Counted from the first letter of the stretch, positions 13,245 to 21,341 are shown. The stretch is DNA of 38,666 bases from Deltaproteobacteria bacterium (GCA_012728915.1 JAAYEC010000055.1:1-38666), one strand, 5' to 3'. A program made the numbers and translations. The notes: generated by a model from the letters alone, not told the origin.

Positions 13245-13350
13245 AGAGAAGGTAAGAAGGTGAGAGGGCAGGAAGGTTGGATCAGGACGCGGCCAATGAT
13301 CGCTCACCGCTTCTTCCAACCATCTCATCTTCTGCATTCACTTCATCTTC
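13245..13350. repeat. Octamer-period purine-rich repeat at a convergent gene junction
   Basis: Four 8-nt units run in register at 13245-13276 (AGAGAAGG, TAAGAAGG, TGAGAGGG, CAGGAAGG), followed by TTGGATCA. The opposite side (13311-13350) is pyrimidine-rich with loosely matching units and overlaps the 3' end of the minus-strand gene. The arms could pair imperfectly, including GGTTGGA with TCCAACC. The layout is similar to the clearer element at 18561-18653. Confidence 0.5.
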
Positions 13351-14063
13351 TCCCCCAGCTCTTCCCAGCTCTTGAGCCTCACGGCCCCCTTCGCGGGCTC
13401 GAAACTGAAGCATTGCGGCTTGTGCTTCAGTGCCGACTCGATTACCGCCGGGGCGCCGACGACGGAGCGGATCTTGAGGCCCTTCTTCGCGAGATCGTCG
13501 AACAGGGCGCCTCCGTCCCAGGGCAGAAGGGGCGCGTCGGCATATTCGTTTTGAGCGAGCCAGGCGCGGACCGCCCTCCGGTGCGTCTCTCCCGTCTGAA
13601 GGTAGACCAGGGGATGCCGGTTTGCCAGCGATTCGACCGCCTGCCTGCTGCCCGGGCGACCCGGAGACATGAAGCCCCCCTGAAGCAGGGCGCCCTCCAC
13701 GTCCACGGCGACGATCCCCGCGCCCCGCTTCGCGACCAGCAGGGCAGCCCTCCCGGTCTCGTTGCGGGACACGGCACGGATTTCCTTGAGCCCGGGGCGT
13801 GCGGCCCTGTAGGACCGGTAGGCCACGCCGTCGCCTCCCGAGAGGTTCTTCCCCAGCGGGATGTCGTCCACGAAGAATTCGACGATCTCCCCTCCCCGGA
13901 TGAACAGCGTCCCCCGCGTCTCGGCCTTGAGCCTCACCTCCTCCCCCTGGATCGCCACCATGTCGTAGACGTACACGTCGGCCTGTAGGGGAGATGACAA
14001 CAGGAAGAGCGGCAGCGCGAGGAGCAGAGCCGAGAGCCGGGACATCCTTTTCTTCCTCTTCAC
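13338..14063 (-). CDS. Secreted protein with degenerate HAD-like domain
   Basis: The 241-residue product has an n-region rich in lysine/arginine and a hydrophobic signal sequence (LSALLLALPLFLLSS), so it is exported. Residues ~30-100 look like a beta-rich sandwich. The C-terminal part (from GIVAVDVEGALL) resembles the LNS2/phosphatidate-phosphatase type of HAD fold, with the late HPLVYLQTG strand. The nucleophile motif DxDxT is changed to DVEGA, so phosphatase activity is doubtful. The start may be GTG 14063 (GGAAGG upstream) or ATG 14045. It follows porB by 42 bp on the same strand and may be the last gene of that operon. The last residues are encoded by the direct repeat CCCAGCTCTT x2 (13354-13373). 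Confidence 0.55.
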   Translation of the reverse strand: MKRKKRMSRLSALLLALPLFLLSSPLQADVYVYDMVAIQGEEVRLKAETRGTLFIRGGEIVEFFVDDIPLGKNLSGGDGVAYRSYRAARPGLKEIRAVSRNETGRAALLVAKRGAGIVAVDVEGALLQGGFMSPGRPGSRQAVESLANRHPLVYLQTGETHRRAVRAWLAQNEYADAPLLPWDGGALFDDLAKKGLKIRSVVGAPAVIESALKHKPQCFSFEPAKGAVRLKSWEELGEKMK

Positions 14064-14105
14064 CGTGGGCCTTCCGCCTTGAGCCGAACGCGCGCCGCGC
14101 GGCGG

Positions 14106-14987
14106 CTAGGCGTGCTCGCCCGCCTTGCGGAGCAGGAGCTCCCAGTCTTCGTCGACCATCTTCTGGATCACGTCCAGATCGGCATCCGTGAGGTGCTGGA
14201 AACGCCCCTGGATCTTGAAGTACTCCCGGACGGGGAAACGCTTCGGCTTGGTGTTGATCGTGTAGTGGAGGCCCTCCTCCACCTCGTAGAGGGGGAAGAT
14301 GTTGGTCTGCACGGCCATCCGCGCGATCTTGACGGCCATCTCCGAGGGGATCTTCCATCCCGTGGGACAGCTCGCGAAGATGTGAAGGAAGCGGGACCCT
14401 CCGGTGGCCTGGGCCCGCCTGACCTTGCGCACGAGGTCCTCGGGGTGGGAAATGCTGGCCGTGGCCGCATAGGGGATGCGGTGGGCCGCCAGCGCCTCGA
14501 CGATGTTCTTCTTGCGCATCTTCTTCCAGTCCTTGCCGGGGGTGGTCGTCGTCCAAGCCCCGTAGGGGGTGGAGGAGCTGCGCTGGATGCCCGTGTTCAT
14601 GTACGCCTCGTTGTCGTAGCAGACGTAGATGAAGTCCTCGTTGCGCTCGACGGCGCCGGAAAGCGCCTGGAAGCCGATGTCGAAGGTGCCGCCGTCGCCC
14701 GCCCAAGTGACGACGGTCGTATCCCTGTCGCCCTTCATGTCGAGGGCGGCACGGACGCCGCTGGCCACGGCGCCACCCGTCTCGAAGGCCGAGTGGATGA
14801 CGGGGATCTTCAACGTCGTCGTGGGGTAGGGCCCCGCGATGACCGACCAGCAGCAGGCCGGGATGATCATCATCGTCTTCTCGCCGAGGGCCTTCAGCAG
14901 AAAGCGCATGGCGATGGCCGCGCCGCAGCCCGGGCAGCCGACGTGTCCGGGGTGCATGAATTCGCGATCGCTTCGCTCGAGTTCCAT
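14106..14987 (-). CDS. porB: 2-oxoacid:ferredoxin oxidoreductase, beta (TPP) subunit
   Basis: The beta subunit binds thiamine pyrophosphate and a 4Fe-4S cluster and carries out oxidative decarboxylation of 2-oxoacids to acyl-CoA. The 293-residue protein has the N-terminal cluster motif CPGCG (~18-22) with further cysteines in ACCW and CPTG. The TPP/Mg motif is GDGGTFDIG followed by the DNEAYMNTG segment. It follows porA with a 1-bp gap. The family covers pyruvate, 2-oxoisovalerate and phenylglyoxylate enzymes; the sequence alone does not fix the substrate. The gene order porG-D-A-B is that of four-subunit enzymes. Confidence 0.93.
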   Translation of the reverse strand: MELERSDREFMHPGHVGCPGCGAAIAMRFLLKALGEKTMMIIPACCWSVIAGPYPTTTLKIPVIHSAFETGGAVASGVRAALDMKGDRDTTVVTWAGDGGTFDIGFQALSGAVERNEDFIYVCYDNEAYMNTGIQRSSSTPYGAWTTTTPGKDWKKMRKKNIVEALAAHRIPYAATASISHPEDLVRKVRRAQATGGSRFLHIFASCPTGWKIPSEMAVKIARMAVQTNIFPLYEVEEGLHYTINTKPKRFPVREYFKIQGRFQHLTDADLDVIQKMVDEDWELLLRKAGEHA

Positions 14988-14988
14988 G

Positions 14989-16146
14989 TTAGACCTCCTG
15001 CAGGCCGATCCACACGCTCTCCTTCTCGGGGGCGTCGCTGTTTTTCGTCTTCCAGTAGATTTCCTCGAGAAGCTCCGGGGTCACGTCGCGCCCGCCGATC
15101 CCGGCGACGAAGCCGAACACGGGCGGGTGCCCCGGCGCGTTGCACAGCGCCGCGCGAACCTCCTGCGCGAAGATGCCGCTCGCGCCGAAGGAGAAGTTCC
15201 TGTCGATGACGGCGACCTTCGCGGCCCCGCCGAGCGCCCTGCGGACGGCCTCCACGGGGAAGGGGCGGAAGAGCCGGATCTTGAGGATTCCCAGCCTCTC
15301 TCCGCGGGACCGGAGGTTCTCGAGCAGGCTGCGGGCCGTGCTCGTGACGGTGCCGGAGGTGACGAAGACGATCTCCGCGTCCTCGCAGCGGATAGCCTCC
15401 ACGACACCGTAGCGCCGCCCGAAGACCGCGGCGTACTCGTTCTCGATGCCCGGGAATCTCGACAGGGCCGTTTCCATCGCCTTCGCGATGTCGTGGCGCA
15501 TCTCCATGTAGACGGCGGGGGGCACGAGGGGCCCGAAGGAGCAGGGGGCCGCCGTGTCAAGCTGGAAGCGCGCCTCGTAGGGCGGTAGGAACCGGTCCGC
15601 CTCCTCCTGCTCCGGGACGTCCACGGGCTCGTAGGTGTGGGAGAGAAAGAAGGCGTCGAGGACGACCATGGCAGGCAGGGCCACCGACTCGGCCAGCCGG
15701 TAGGCCTGCAGCGTCGTGTCGATGACCTCCTGGCCGTCTTCGCAGTAGAACTGGATCCAGCCCGTGTCGCGCTGGGCGAGGCTGTCGGTCTGGTCGACCC
15801 AGATGTTCCAGCCCGGGGCGAGGGCCCGGTTCACCTCGGCCATCACGATGGGCAGGCGCGCGCCGGCCGCCCAATGCAGCAGTTCGTGCATCAGGGCGAG
15901 CCCCTGGCCGGAGGTGGCCGTGAAGGTCCTGACCCCCGCGCTCTGCGCCCCGATGAGGGCGGCCATGCAGGAGTGCTCGCTCTCCACCCTTAGGAACCGG
16001 GCGTTCATGGTTCCCGAGGCGCAGTACTCCGACAGAAACTCCACGATATGTGTCTGGGGCGTGATCGGGTAGGCGGAGACGACCTGGACGCGGGCAAGCC
16101 GGACGGCCTCCGCCACGGCCTGGCTCCCTTCAAGGACTCGTTTCAT
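14989..16146 (-). CDS. porA: 2-oxoacid:ferredoxin oxidoreductase, alpha subunit
   Basis: The 385-residue protein has the opening EGSQAVAEAVRLA and AYPITPQTHIVE, followed by ESEHSCMAALIGAQSAGVRTFTAT-type residues of the alpha subunit, which supplies the pyrimidine-binding half of the TPP site. The C-terminal half has the expected transketolase C-like fold (AAKVAVIDRNFSFG). Its ATG overlaps the stop codon of the preceding porD-GltD gene by 4 bp (16143-16146), so the two are translationally coupled. Together with porB, the fused porD and porG it forms a complete complex. Confidence in the subunit is high; the substrate is open (pyruvate, branched-chain or aryl 2-oxoacid). Confidence 0.93.
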   Translation of the reverse strand: MKRVLEGSQAVAEAVRLARVQVVSAYPITPQTHIVEFLSEYCASGTMNARFLRVESEHSCMAALIGAQSAGVRTFTATSGQGLALMHELLHWAAGARLPIVMAEVNRALAPGWNIWVDQTDSLAQRDTGWIQFYCEDGQEVIDTTLQAYRLAESVALPAMVVLDAFFLSHTYEPVDVPEQEEADRFLPPYEARFQLDTAAPCSFGPLVPPAVYMEMRHDIAKAMETALSRFPGIENEYAAVFGRRYGVVEAIRCEDAEIVFVTSGTVTSTARSLLENLRSRGERLGILKIRLFRPFPVEAVRRALGGAAKVAVIDRNFSFGASGIFAQEVRAALCNAPGHPPVFGFVAGIGGRDVTPELLEEIYWKTKNSDAPEKESVWIGLQEV

Positions 16147-17906
16147 CGGTCCTCCTCCTCGAGCGTCATGGCGTTGCGCGGGCATTCCACCACGCAGAGG
16201 CCGCAGCCCTTGCAGTAATCGTAGTTGATGCTCCGGCCCAGGCCCTCTTTCCCGCGGAGAACAGCGAGGTCGGGGCAGAACAGATGGCAGTTGTCGCACT
16301 GGTCGCAGAGACCGCAGTTGAAGCAGCGCTCTGCTTCGCGCATGGCGATGTTGCCCGAGACGCGAAGGTCGATCTCGGCGAAGGACCGGGCTCGCTCCGC
16401 ACGGACGAGGCGCGGCTGCGTCATCCGGGGGGCATACCGGAAGTAGTCGGTGTTGATCTCGCCGTAGACCACGACGTGGCGGTTCCGCAGGCGCCGCTCG
16501 CCGCCCATGTGGATCTCCATGGACAGGGAGGGGCCGACGCCCACCGTGCAGGCCTCGAGCCGGGACAGGATCGAATCGGCCCCTTCACGGAAGAGGGTGT
16601 CCAGGGCGATGGCGGCCTGCTTGCCCGAGGCGATGGCGTGGGCGACGCTCTTGATGCCGTTGGTGAGGTCACCGCCCCGGGCGAGCGCCGGTCTGCCCTC
16701 CCGGAGCGAGAGGGCGCAGTGGGACAGGGCGACGGTTCCCTTGCCGGCCGGGGGCGGGTTGTACCACGCCTCGCCGGCCTCGGCGCCGGTCGCCTTGAAG
16801 AGCCGCTCCGCGACGACGCGGCTCGTCCTGTCGCCGTCGGGCTCGATGCGCCCCCGGCCGCCCTCCTCGCCGGCGATCCTCATGTGGCGCAGGGTGATCC
16901 GGATGCGGCCACCGTCCTTTTCGATCCTCTCGGGGGCCACGAGTTCCTCGAGTTTCACCCCTTCTTCGAGGGCCATCTGCACCTCGTCCCCGAAGGCGGG
17001 CATGTCCTTTCGGCGTCTGCGGTAGAGGATCAGGGCCTCGCCGCCCAGCCGGACGATGCTGCGCGCCACGTCGACGGCCGTGTTCCCCCCGCCGATGATG
17101 ACGGACATTCCCCTGACGTCCGGCGTCTCCCCCCTGCGGATCCGCTCGAGGAACGCGAGCCCGTCGCCCACCCCGTCCAATTCCTCGCCGGGCACGCGGA
17201 GCGCCGTCGTCCGGCCGTGGCCGCAGGCGAGGTAGACGGCGCTGTAGGACGTCTCGAGGTCCCTGAGGAAACCGGGCGTGACGGGGCGCCCCGTGTGGAT
17301 GCGCACGCCCTGTGCCTCGATCCGGGCGATCTCGTGCTGAAGGGCCGCAAGCGGCAGGCGGTACAGGGGGATCCCCCAGCGCAGGATGCCTCCCGCCTCG
17401 GGGGACGCCTCGAAGACGTCGCAGGCGTAGCCGAGCTGCGTGAGGAACCACGCGGCGGCCAGGCCCGAGGGGCCCGCCCCGGCGACGGCGATTTTTTCGG
17501 GCCGGGCGGGAAGCCTTTCCAGGAGGGGCTTGAGGTCGTATCGCTCCGCCGTGTCGGCCAGGAAGCGCTCGACGGCACGGATGGCGATCGGGTCATCGAA
17601 CTCCCCGCGGTTGCAGGAGCCTTCGCAGGGATGGAAGCAGACCCGCCCGCAGACGCCCGGGAAGGGGTTTTCCCGGAGGATCGTCTCCCAGGCCTCCTTG
17701 AAGAGGCCCTGGCTCGTGAGCATCTCGACCTTCCCGATGTCCTCCCCGGCGGGGCAGGCTGCGCTGCAGGGGGCCGTCTTCTCCTCGTACCGGGGGCGCA
17801 GGTAACGCCAGGACCCGGTCTTGTTGCCCTCCGTCGAACGGGTGGAACGGGGCATGATGCGGATGGGGTTTTCCGATTCCGCCCGTGCTTGTGCTTTCTC
17901 TACCAT
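16143..17906 (-). CDS. Fusion of GltD/NfnB-type NAD(P)H:ferredoxin flavoprotein with PorD ferredoxin
   Basis: The 587-residue chain has three parts. Residues ~47-125 are the cysteine-rich N-terminal iron-sulfur domain of glutamate-synthase small subunits (CSAACPAG, CGRVCFHPCEGSC). The middle has FAD (VAGAGPSGLAAAW) and NAD(P) (IIGGGNTAVDVARS) Rossmann motifs. The last ~65 residues are a PorD-like ferredoxin with CFNCGLCDQCDNC and CKGCGLCVVECP. It would let the Por complex exchange electrons with NAD(P) as well as ferredoxin. PadH of Azoarcus phenylglyoxylate:acceptor oxidoreductase is a similar flavoprotein encoded beside the other subunits. ATG 17906 is chosen because AAGGTG lies just upstream; GTG 17915 is the alternative. 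Confidence 0.88.
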   Translation of the reverse strand: MVEKAQARAESENPIRIMPRSTRSTEGNKTGSWRYLRPRYEEKTAPCSAACPAGEDIGKVEMLTSQGLFKEAWETILRENPFPGVCGRVCFHPCEGSCNRGEFDDPIAIRAVERFLADTAERYDLKPLLERLPARPEKIAVAGAGPSGLAAAWFLTQLGYACDVFEASPEAGGILRWGIPLYRLPLAALQHEIARIEAQGVRIHTGRPVTPGFLRDLETSYSAVYLACGHGRTTALRVPGEELDGVGDGLAFLERIRRGETPDVRGMSVIIGGGNTAVDVARSIVRLGGEALILYRRRRKDMPAFGDEVQMALEEGVKLEELVAPERIEKDGGRIRITLRHMRIAGEEGGRGRIEPDGDRTSRVVAERLFKATGAEAGEAWYNPPPAGKGTVALSHCALSLREGRPALARGGDLTNGIKSVAHAIASGKQAAIALDTLFREGADSILSRLEACTVGVGPSLSMEIHMGGERRLRNRHVVVYGEINTDYFRYAPRMTQPRLVRAERARSFAEIDLRVSGNIAMREAERCFNCGLCDQCDNCHLFCPDLAVLRGKEGLGRSINYDYCKGCGLCVVECPRNAMTLEEEDR

Positions 17907-17966
17907 CGGCGTCACCTTGAAAAGAGATCGTGTCGCGGGAATATGTCCGCAATCGTCGGGCGTGTC

Positions 17967-18539
17967 TCAGGCTGCGGGCTTGACGGTCTCCGCAAAATGG
18001 ACGGCCTCGTAGGCCTCCCGGGCGGCCGTGACGTTGCGTTCGGCGTCGCCCGGCAACTCCTCCCGGATGGACGCGACGACGTCCTCGAGGGACGGCATCC
18101 CGAGGACGCGGGCCACCGCCCCCATCATCGAGGTGTTGACGATGGGGTGGGTGCGGCTCCCGATCCGGTTGTTCAGGGCGATGCGGCTGGCGTCGACCCA
18201 GGCGAGCCGGAACCCGGAAAAGGACCCGGCGCCGGTCGGGGCGGCGGGGCTGTTGATGAGCACGGAGCCTCCAGGCTTGAGCCCCCGCGTGACGTCGATG
18301 CCGGACAGAAGCGTCTTGTCGAGGACGACGACGTGGTCCGGGCTGTATACGTTCGTGCGCAAAAGAATCTTCTGCCGGTCCAGCCTCAGGTAGGCCTCCA
18401 CGGGGGCCCCGCGCCTTTCGACGCCGAAGAACGGGAAGCTCTGGACGTGGTAGCCGGCCCGGAAGAAGGCCTTGGACATCAGGATGGTTGCGACGACGGT
18501 GCCCTGGCCGCCGCGGCCGTGAAAGCGGATTTCCAGCAT
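17967..18539 (-). CDS. porG: 2-oxoacid:ferredoxin oxidoreductase, gamma subunit
   Basis: The 190-residue protein begins with the family pattern IRFHGRGGQGTVVATILMS and has FFGVERRGAPVEAYLR, both diagnostic of the gamma subunit, which contributes to CoA binding. It is the first gene of the porG-D-A-B set, with GGGGAGG just upstream of the ATG. The 174-bp gap to the upstream XRE-cupin gene is filled by an octamer-repeat hairpin that could separate or tune the two transcripts. The stop is 60 bp before the fused porD. Confidence 0.93.
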   Translation of the reverse strand: MLEIRFHGRGGQGTVVATILMSKAFFRAGYHVQSFPFFGVERRGAPVEAYLRLDRQKILLRTNVYSPDHVVVLDKTLLSGIDVTRGLKPGGSVLINSPAAPTGAGSFSGFRLAWVDASRIALNNRIGSRTHPIVNTSMMGAVARVLGMPSLEDVVASIREELPGDAERNVTAAREAYEAVHFAETVKPAA

Positions 18540-18560
18540 GGGTTCCTCCCCGAAAAGAGG

Positions 18561-18653
18561 GAAGTTAGGAAGCTATGAAGAGCGGAAGATCGGAGTGGAT
18601 TTTCTGTTCATTTGTCTTTTCCGCTCTTCCCGACTTCCGCTCTTCCGATCTTC
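18561..18653. repeat. Inverted pair of octamer-repeat arrays
   Basis: The left arm holds four 8-nt units in the plus orientation at 18561-18592: GAAGTTAG, GAAGCTAT, GAAGAGCG, GAAGATCG. The right arm (18614-18653), read on the minus strand, holds five units: GAAGATCG, GAAGAGCG, GAAGTCGG, GAAGAGCG, GAAAAGAC. A perfect 12-bp pairing exists between 18577-18588 and 18634-18645. The transcript of the regulator/por region would form a long stem here, followed on the minus strand by CCTCTTTTC and then the porG ribosome site. Confidence 0.75.
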
Positions 18654-18713
18654 GTCAACTTGACCCCTGAAGAACAACGTAACGGTCACCAGGGGATACG
18701 CCTCCGTCCGCGC

Positions 18714-19322
18714 TCAGTTGGGCCGGTTCCACACGACAACAAGCGCCCTGGCCGGCTTCGAGTCGAGGGAGCGGAAGCTGTGGTTCATCTCCGACTCGAA
18801 GTAGAGCGAGTCCCCGGGGTAGAGGACCTCCACCCGGTCGTCGGTTCGGAACTCGAGCCTGCCCTCGAGGACGAAGTGAAATTCCTCGCCCTCGTGGCTC
18901 ATGAACACCATTTCGCGCGTGTCCATGGGCTGAAACTCGACCAGGAAGGGCTCCATGTGCTTGCGGGGGTTCTTGGGCTCGAGGGACTCGTAGACGTAGT
19001 CCACCTCGCCCTCCCGGTGGTGGGGCCTGCGCTTGACCTTGACGCGCTCCCCGCTGCGGGTCACCGAGAGCCTCTCCATCTCGACCTCGTCCTCGAAGAA
19101 GAAGGCCATGCTTACGTCGAGGGCCTTGGAGAGGCGCAGGAGCGCCCCGAGGGGCGGGACCGTCTCGTCACCCTCGATGGCGGCAAGGACCGCCTTGGTG
19201 AGCCCCGTCTTGGCGCACATGTCCTCGAGGGTGAGGTGCTTTTTCTGGCGGCAGTCCCGGATGCGGGCCCCGATCTTGATGCGCTCGTCGTGCTGTGCCG
19301 TATCGGATTTCTTCCTGGCCAT
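18714..19322 (-). CDS. XRE-family transcriptional regulator with cupin sensor domain
   Basis: The 202-residue protein has a helix-turn-helix at ~18-72 (IRDCRQKKHLTLEDMCAKTG, KAVLAAIEG) and a C-terminal cupin_2 domain (~130-198: EEFHFVLEGRLEF, LYPGDSLYF, NHSFRS). This architecture is typical of small-metabolite-responsive repressors or activators such as PuuR-type proteins. GGAGG precedes ATG 19322. It is divergent from cstA and lies upstream of the por genes in the same direction. The most economical idea is that it controls both uptake (cstA) and oxidation (por) of a 2-oxoacid. The ligand is unknown. Confidence 0.85.
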   Translation of the reverse strand: MARKKSDTAQHDERIKIGARIRDCRQKKHLTLEDMCAKTGLTKAVLAAIEGDETVPPLGALLRLSKALDVSMAFFFEDEVEMERLSVTRSGERVKVKRRPHHREGEVDYVYESLEPKNPRKHMEPFLVEFQPMDTREMVFMSHEGEEFHFVLEGRLEFRTDDRVEVLYPGDSLYFESEMNHSFRSLDSKPARALVVVWNRPN

Positions 19323-19340
19323 GGTCTACCTCCGTTCAAG

Positions 19341-19369
19341 CCGGGACGATCCCGGAATGGGGATCCGGG
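19341..19369. promoter_or_regulatory. Overlapping inverted repeats in the regulator leader
   Basis: CCGGGA-CGA-TCCCGG (19341-19355) and CCCGGA-N7-TCCGGG (19351-19369) are both perfect and share bases, so only one stem can form at a time. They sit between the likely start point of the regulator transcript and its start codon. Confidence 0.35.
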
Positions 19370-19372
19370 TCC

Positions 19373-19401
19373 AATGTAGTCCAATCGCCGGACCCTGTAA
19401 A
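19373..19401 (-). promoter_or_regulatory. Promoter of the XRE-cupin regulator
   Basis: On the minus strand TTTACA (19401-19396), a 17-bp spacer and TACATT (19378-19373) match consensus at five and four of six positions. The start point would be near 19366. Confidence 0.5.
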
Positions 19402-19406
19402 GCGCA

Positions 19407-19422
19407 AAATTGTATTCAATTT
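19407..19422. promoter_or_regulatory. Candidate operator between divergent promoters
   Basis: AAATTG-TATT-CAATTT is a perfect AT-rich inverted repeat in a GC-rich background. It lies exactly between the -35 box of the regulator (19396-19401) and that of cstA (19427-19432), where one dimer could control both genes. Confidence 0.5.
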
Positions 19423-19426
19423 GTGT

Positions 19427-19455
19427 TTGACATCGGGGGTGTAAAATAATAGAAA
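19427..19455 (+). promoter_or_regulatory. cstA promoter
   Basis: A perfect TTGACA (19427-19432) is followed 17 bp later by TAGAAA (19450-19455) inside an AT-rich tract. The leader would be about 95 nt. Confidence 0.5.
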
Positions 19456-19557
19456 TGATTCGTTGCGGGAAGGGTCGGCAGACCCGGCTCGGCCGCATCC
19501 CGGGATCGCAACGCCGGTTCTTTTCTCTAAATTCCTATCTTCTGAAGGAGGGGGATT

Positions 19558-21297
19558 ATGGAAGTATCCACCACAGTCATCATCATCATCGGTTTTCTCA
19601 TTTACATGGGGCTGTACTGGACGTACGGCAAGAAGATCGAAAAGGACGTCGTCAAGGCCGACGACAACAACGCCCCGCCGTCCCAGCGGCTCTACGACGG
19701 CGTCGACTACGTTCCGGCCCACAAGGCGGTCCTCTTCGGCCACCACTTCTCGTCCATCGCCGGCGCGGGGCCCCTCGTCGGACCGGCCATGGCCATGGTC
19801 TGGGGCTGGCTCCCGGGGCTGCTCTGGGTCTGGTTCGGCAACGTGCTGATCGGCTCGATCCACGACTACCTGGCGCTCATGGCCTCGGTGCGCTACGACG
19901 CCAAGTCGGTACAGTTCGTGGCGACAGACCTCATCTCGAAGCGCACGGGCAAGTCCTTCTACTGGATCGTCTTCTTCCTGCTCATTCTCGTCGTGGCGGC
20001 CTTCGCCAACGTCATCGGCTCCATGTTCGCGAGGACCCCGTCGATCGGGTCGGCCTCGATCTTCATGACCATCGCCGCCATCATCCTGGGGGTGCTCATC
20101 TACCAGGTGAAGATGAATCTCACGATGGCCACGATCATCGGCATCGTCCTGATGACCATCGCCATCTGGCTGGGGCCCATGTTCCCCATCCCCATGAGCT
20201 ACGAGGCGTGGATGGTAATCCAGTTCGTCTACATCATCATCGCCGCATCCATTCCGGTCAACTACCTGCTCCAGCCGCGGGACTACCTGAACTCGTTTTT
20301 GCTCTACTTCGGCATCGCCATCGGCTTCATTGCGGCCATGGTGACCTTCAAGGGGATGGAGGCGCCCGCGGTCTCCGCCTTCGCGCCCGTCCTGCTGGGC
20401 AACCAGCCCACGCCCTTCTGGCCGGCGATCCCGCTGGTCATCGCCTGCGGCTCCCTCTCGGGGTTCCACTCGCTGGTGGCCTCGGGGACCTCCTCCAAGC
20501 AGCTCGCGAAAGAAACGGACGCCCTCTTCGTGGGCTACGGCGGCATGTTCACCGAGGGCTTCCTCTCGACGGTCATTATCGTCGCCATCGGCGGCTTCGG
20601 CATGACGGTCATGAAGGCCCAGGCGGCGGCGGCCAACTACAACATCACCCTCGAGGCGGCCAACTGGGCCACCACCTACGCAAAGACGACGGGGGCCCTG
20701 AAGCTGGCGCCCCCCAGCATGATCGTCGAGGCCTTCGGCGTCATGGTGGCCTCCACCTTCCTGTCCTTCATCCCCACGGCGATCGTGAAGGTCATCGCGG
20801 GGCTCTGGATCTCGGCCTTCGCGCTGACGACGCTCGACACGACGAACCGCCTGGCCCGCTACTGCCTCGTGGAGATGCTCGAGCCCGTCCAGAGCAAGCT
20901 GGGAGGTTTCTACAACATCATCACGAACCGCTGGGTGGCCTCGTTCATCCCCGCGTTCCTGGGCATCTACCTGGCCTGGACCGGCCAGTTCAACATCCTC
21001 TGGCCCTCCTTCAGCGCGGCGAACCAGCTCATCGCCTCGATCGCGCTGATGACGGGCGCGGCCTTCGTGGCCAAGAAGATGCAGTCCAAGTTCGCCATCG
21101 TGGCGATCGTCCCCGCCTGGTTCCTGTGGTTCACGGTGACCTGCGCCATCGTCTGGTTCATGTGGGTCGTCATGCCCGGCTCCATCCAGAAGACGCCCGG
21201 GATGGGCTGGACCGTGCAGACCATCATGGCGATCATGCTCGTCCTCAACATTCTCTTCATTGTCGACTTCGTGAAGTCGAGCGGGAAGAAAGGGTAG
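19558..21297 (+). CDS. cstA: CstA-family carbon-starvation transporter
   Basis: This 579-residue polytopic inner-membrane protein has the CstA signature at its start (YDGVDYVPAHKAVLFGHHF, SSIAGAGPLVGPA) and many hydrophobic helices. It is shorter than E. coli CstA (~700) and belongs to the compact form common in anaerobes. E. coli CstA and its relative BtsT transport pyruvate, and CstA has also been linked to peptide uptake. The gene diverges from the XRE-cupin regulator and is near the 2-oxoacid oxidoreductase genes, so pyruvate or another 2-oxoacid is the likely substrate here. GGAGGGGG precedes ATG 19558, and a strong terminator follows. Confidence 0.93.
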   Translation: MEVSTTVIIIIGFLIYMGLYWTYGKKIEKDVVKADDNNAPPSQRLYDGVDYVPAHKAVLFGHHFSSIAGAGPLVGPAMAMVWGWLPGLLWVWFGNVLIGSIHDYLALMASVRYDAKSVQFVATDLISKRTGKSFYWIVFFLLILVVAAFANVIGSMFARTPSIGSASIFMTIAAIILGVLIYQVKMNLTMATIIGIVLMTIAIWLGPMFPIPMSYEAWMVIQFVYIIIAASIPVNYLLQPRDYLNSFLLYFGIAIGFIAAMVTFKGMEAPAVSAFAPVLLGNQPTPFWPAIPLVIACGSLSGFHSLVASGTSSKQLAKETDALFVGYGGMFTEGFLSTVIIVAIGGFGMTVMKAQAAAANYNITLEAANWATTYAKTTGALKLAPPSMIVEAFGVMVASTFLSFIPTAIVKVIAGLWISAFALTTLDTTNRLARYCLVEMLEPVQSKLGGFYNIITNRWVASFIPAFLGIYLAWTGQFNILWPSFSAANQLIASIALMTGAAFVAKKMQSKFAIVAIVPAWFLWFTVTCAIVWFMWVVMPGSIQKTPGMGWTVQTIMAIMLVLNILFIVDFVKSSGKKG

Positions 21298-21341
21298 GGT
21301 ACGGGTATTCCCTTGAGTGTTGAAATGGATTAAAGTGGAGT

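Noticed and set aside
18638-18651. Exact 14-nt match to the end of a common Illumina adapter (CGCTCTTCCGATCT)
   Set aside because: The bases are two consecutive units of an octamer array that continues in phase on both sides, so chance within the repeat is the better explanation. Adapter trimming could still have damaged reads here.
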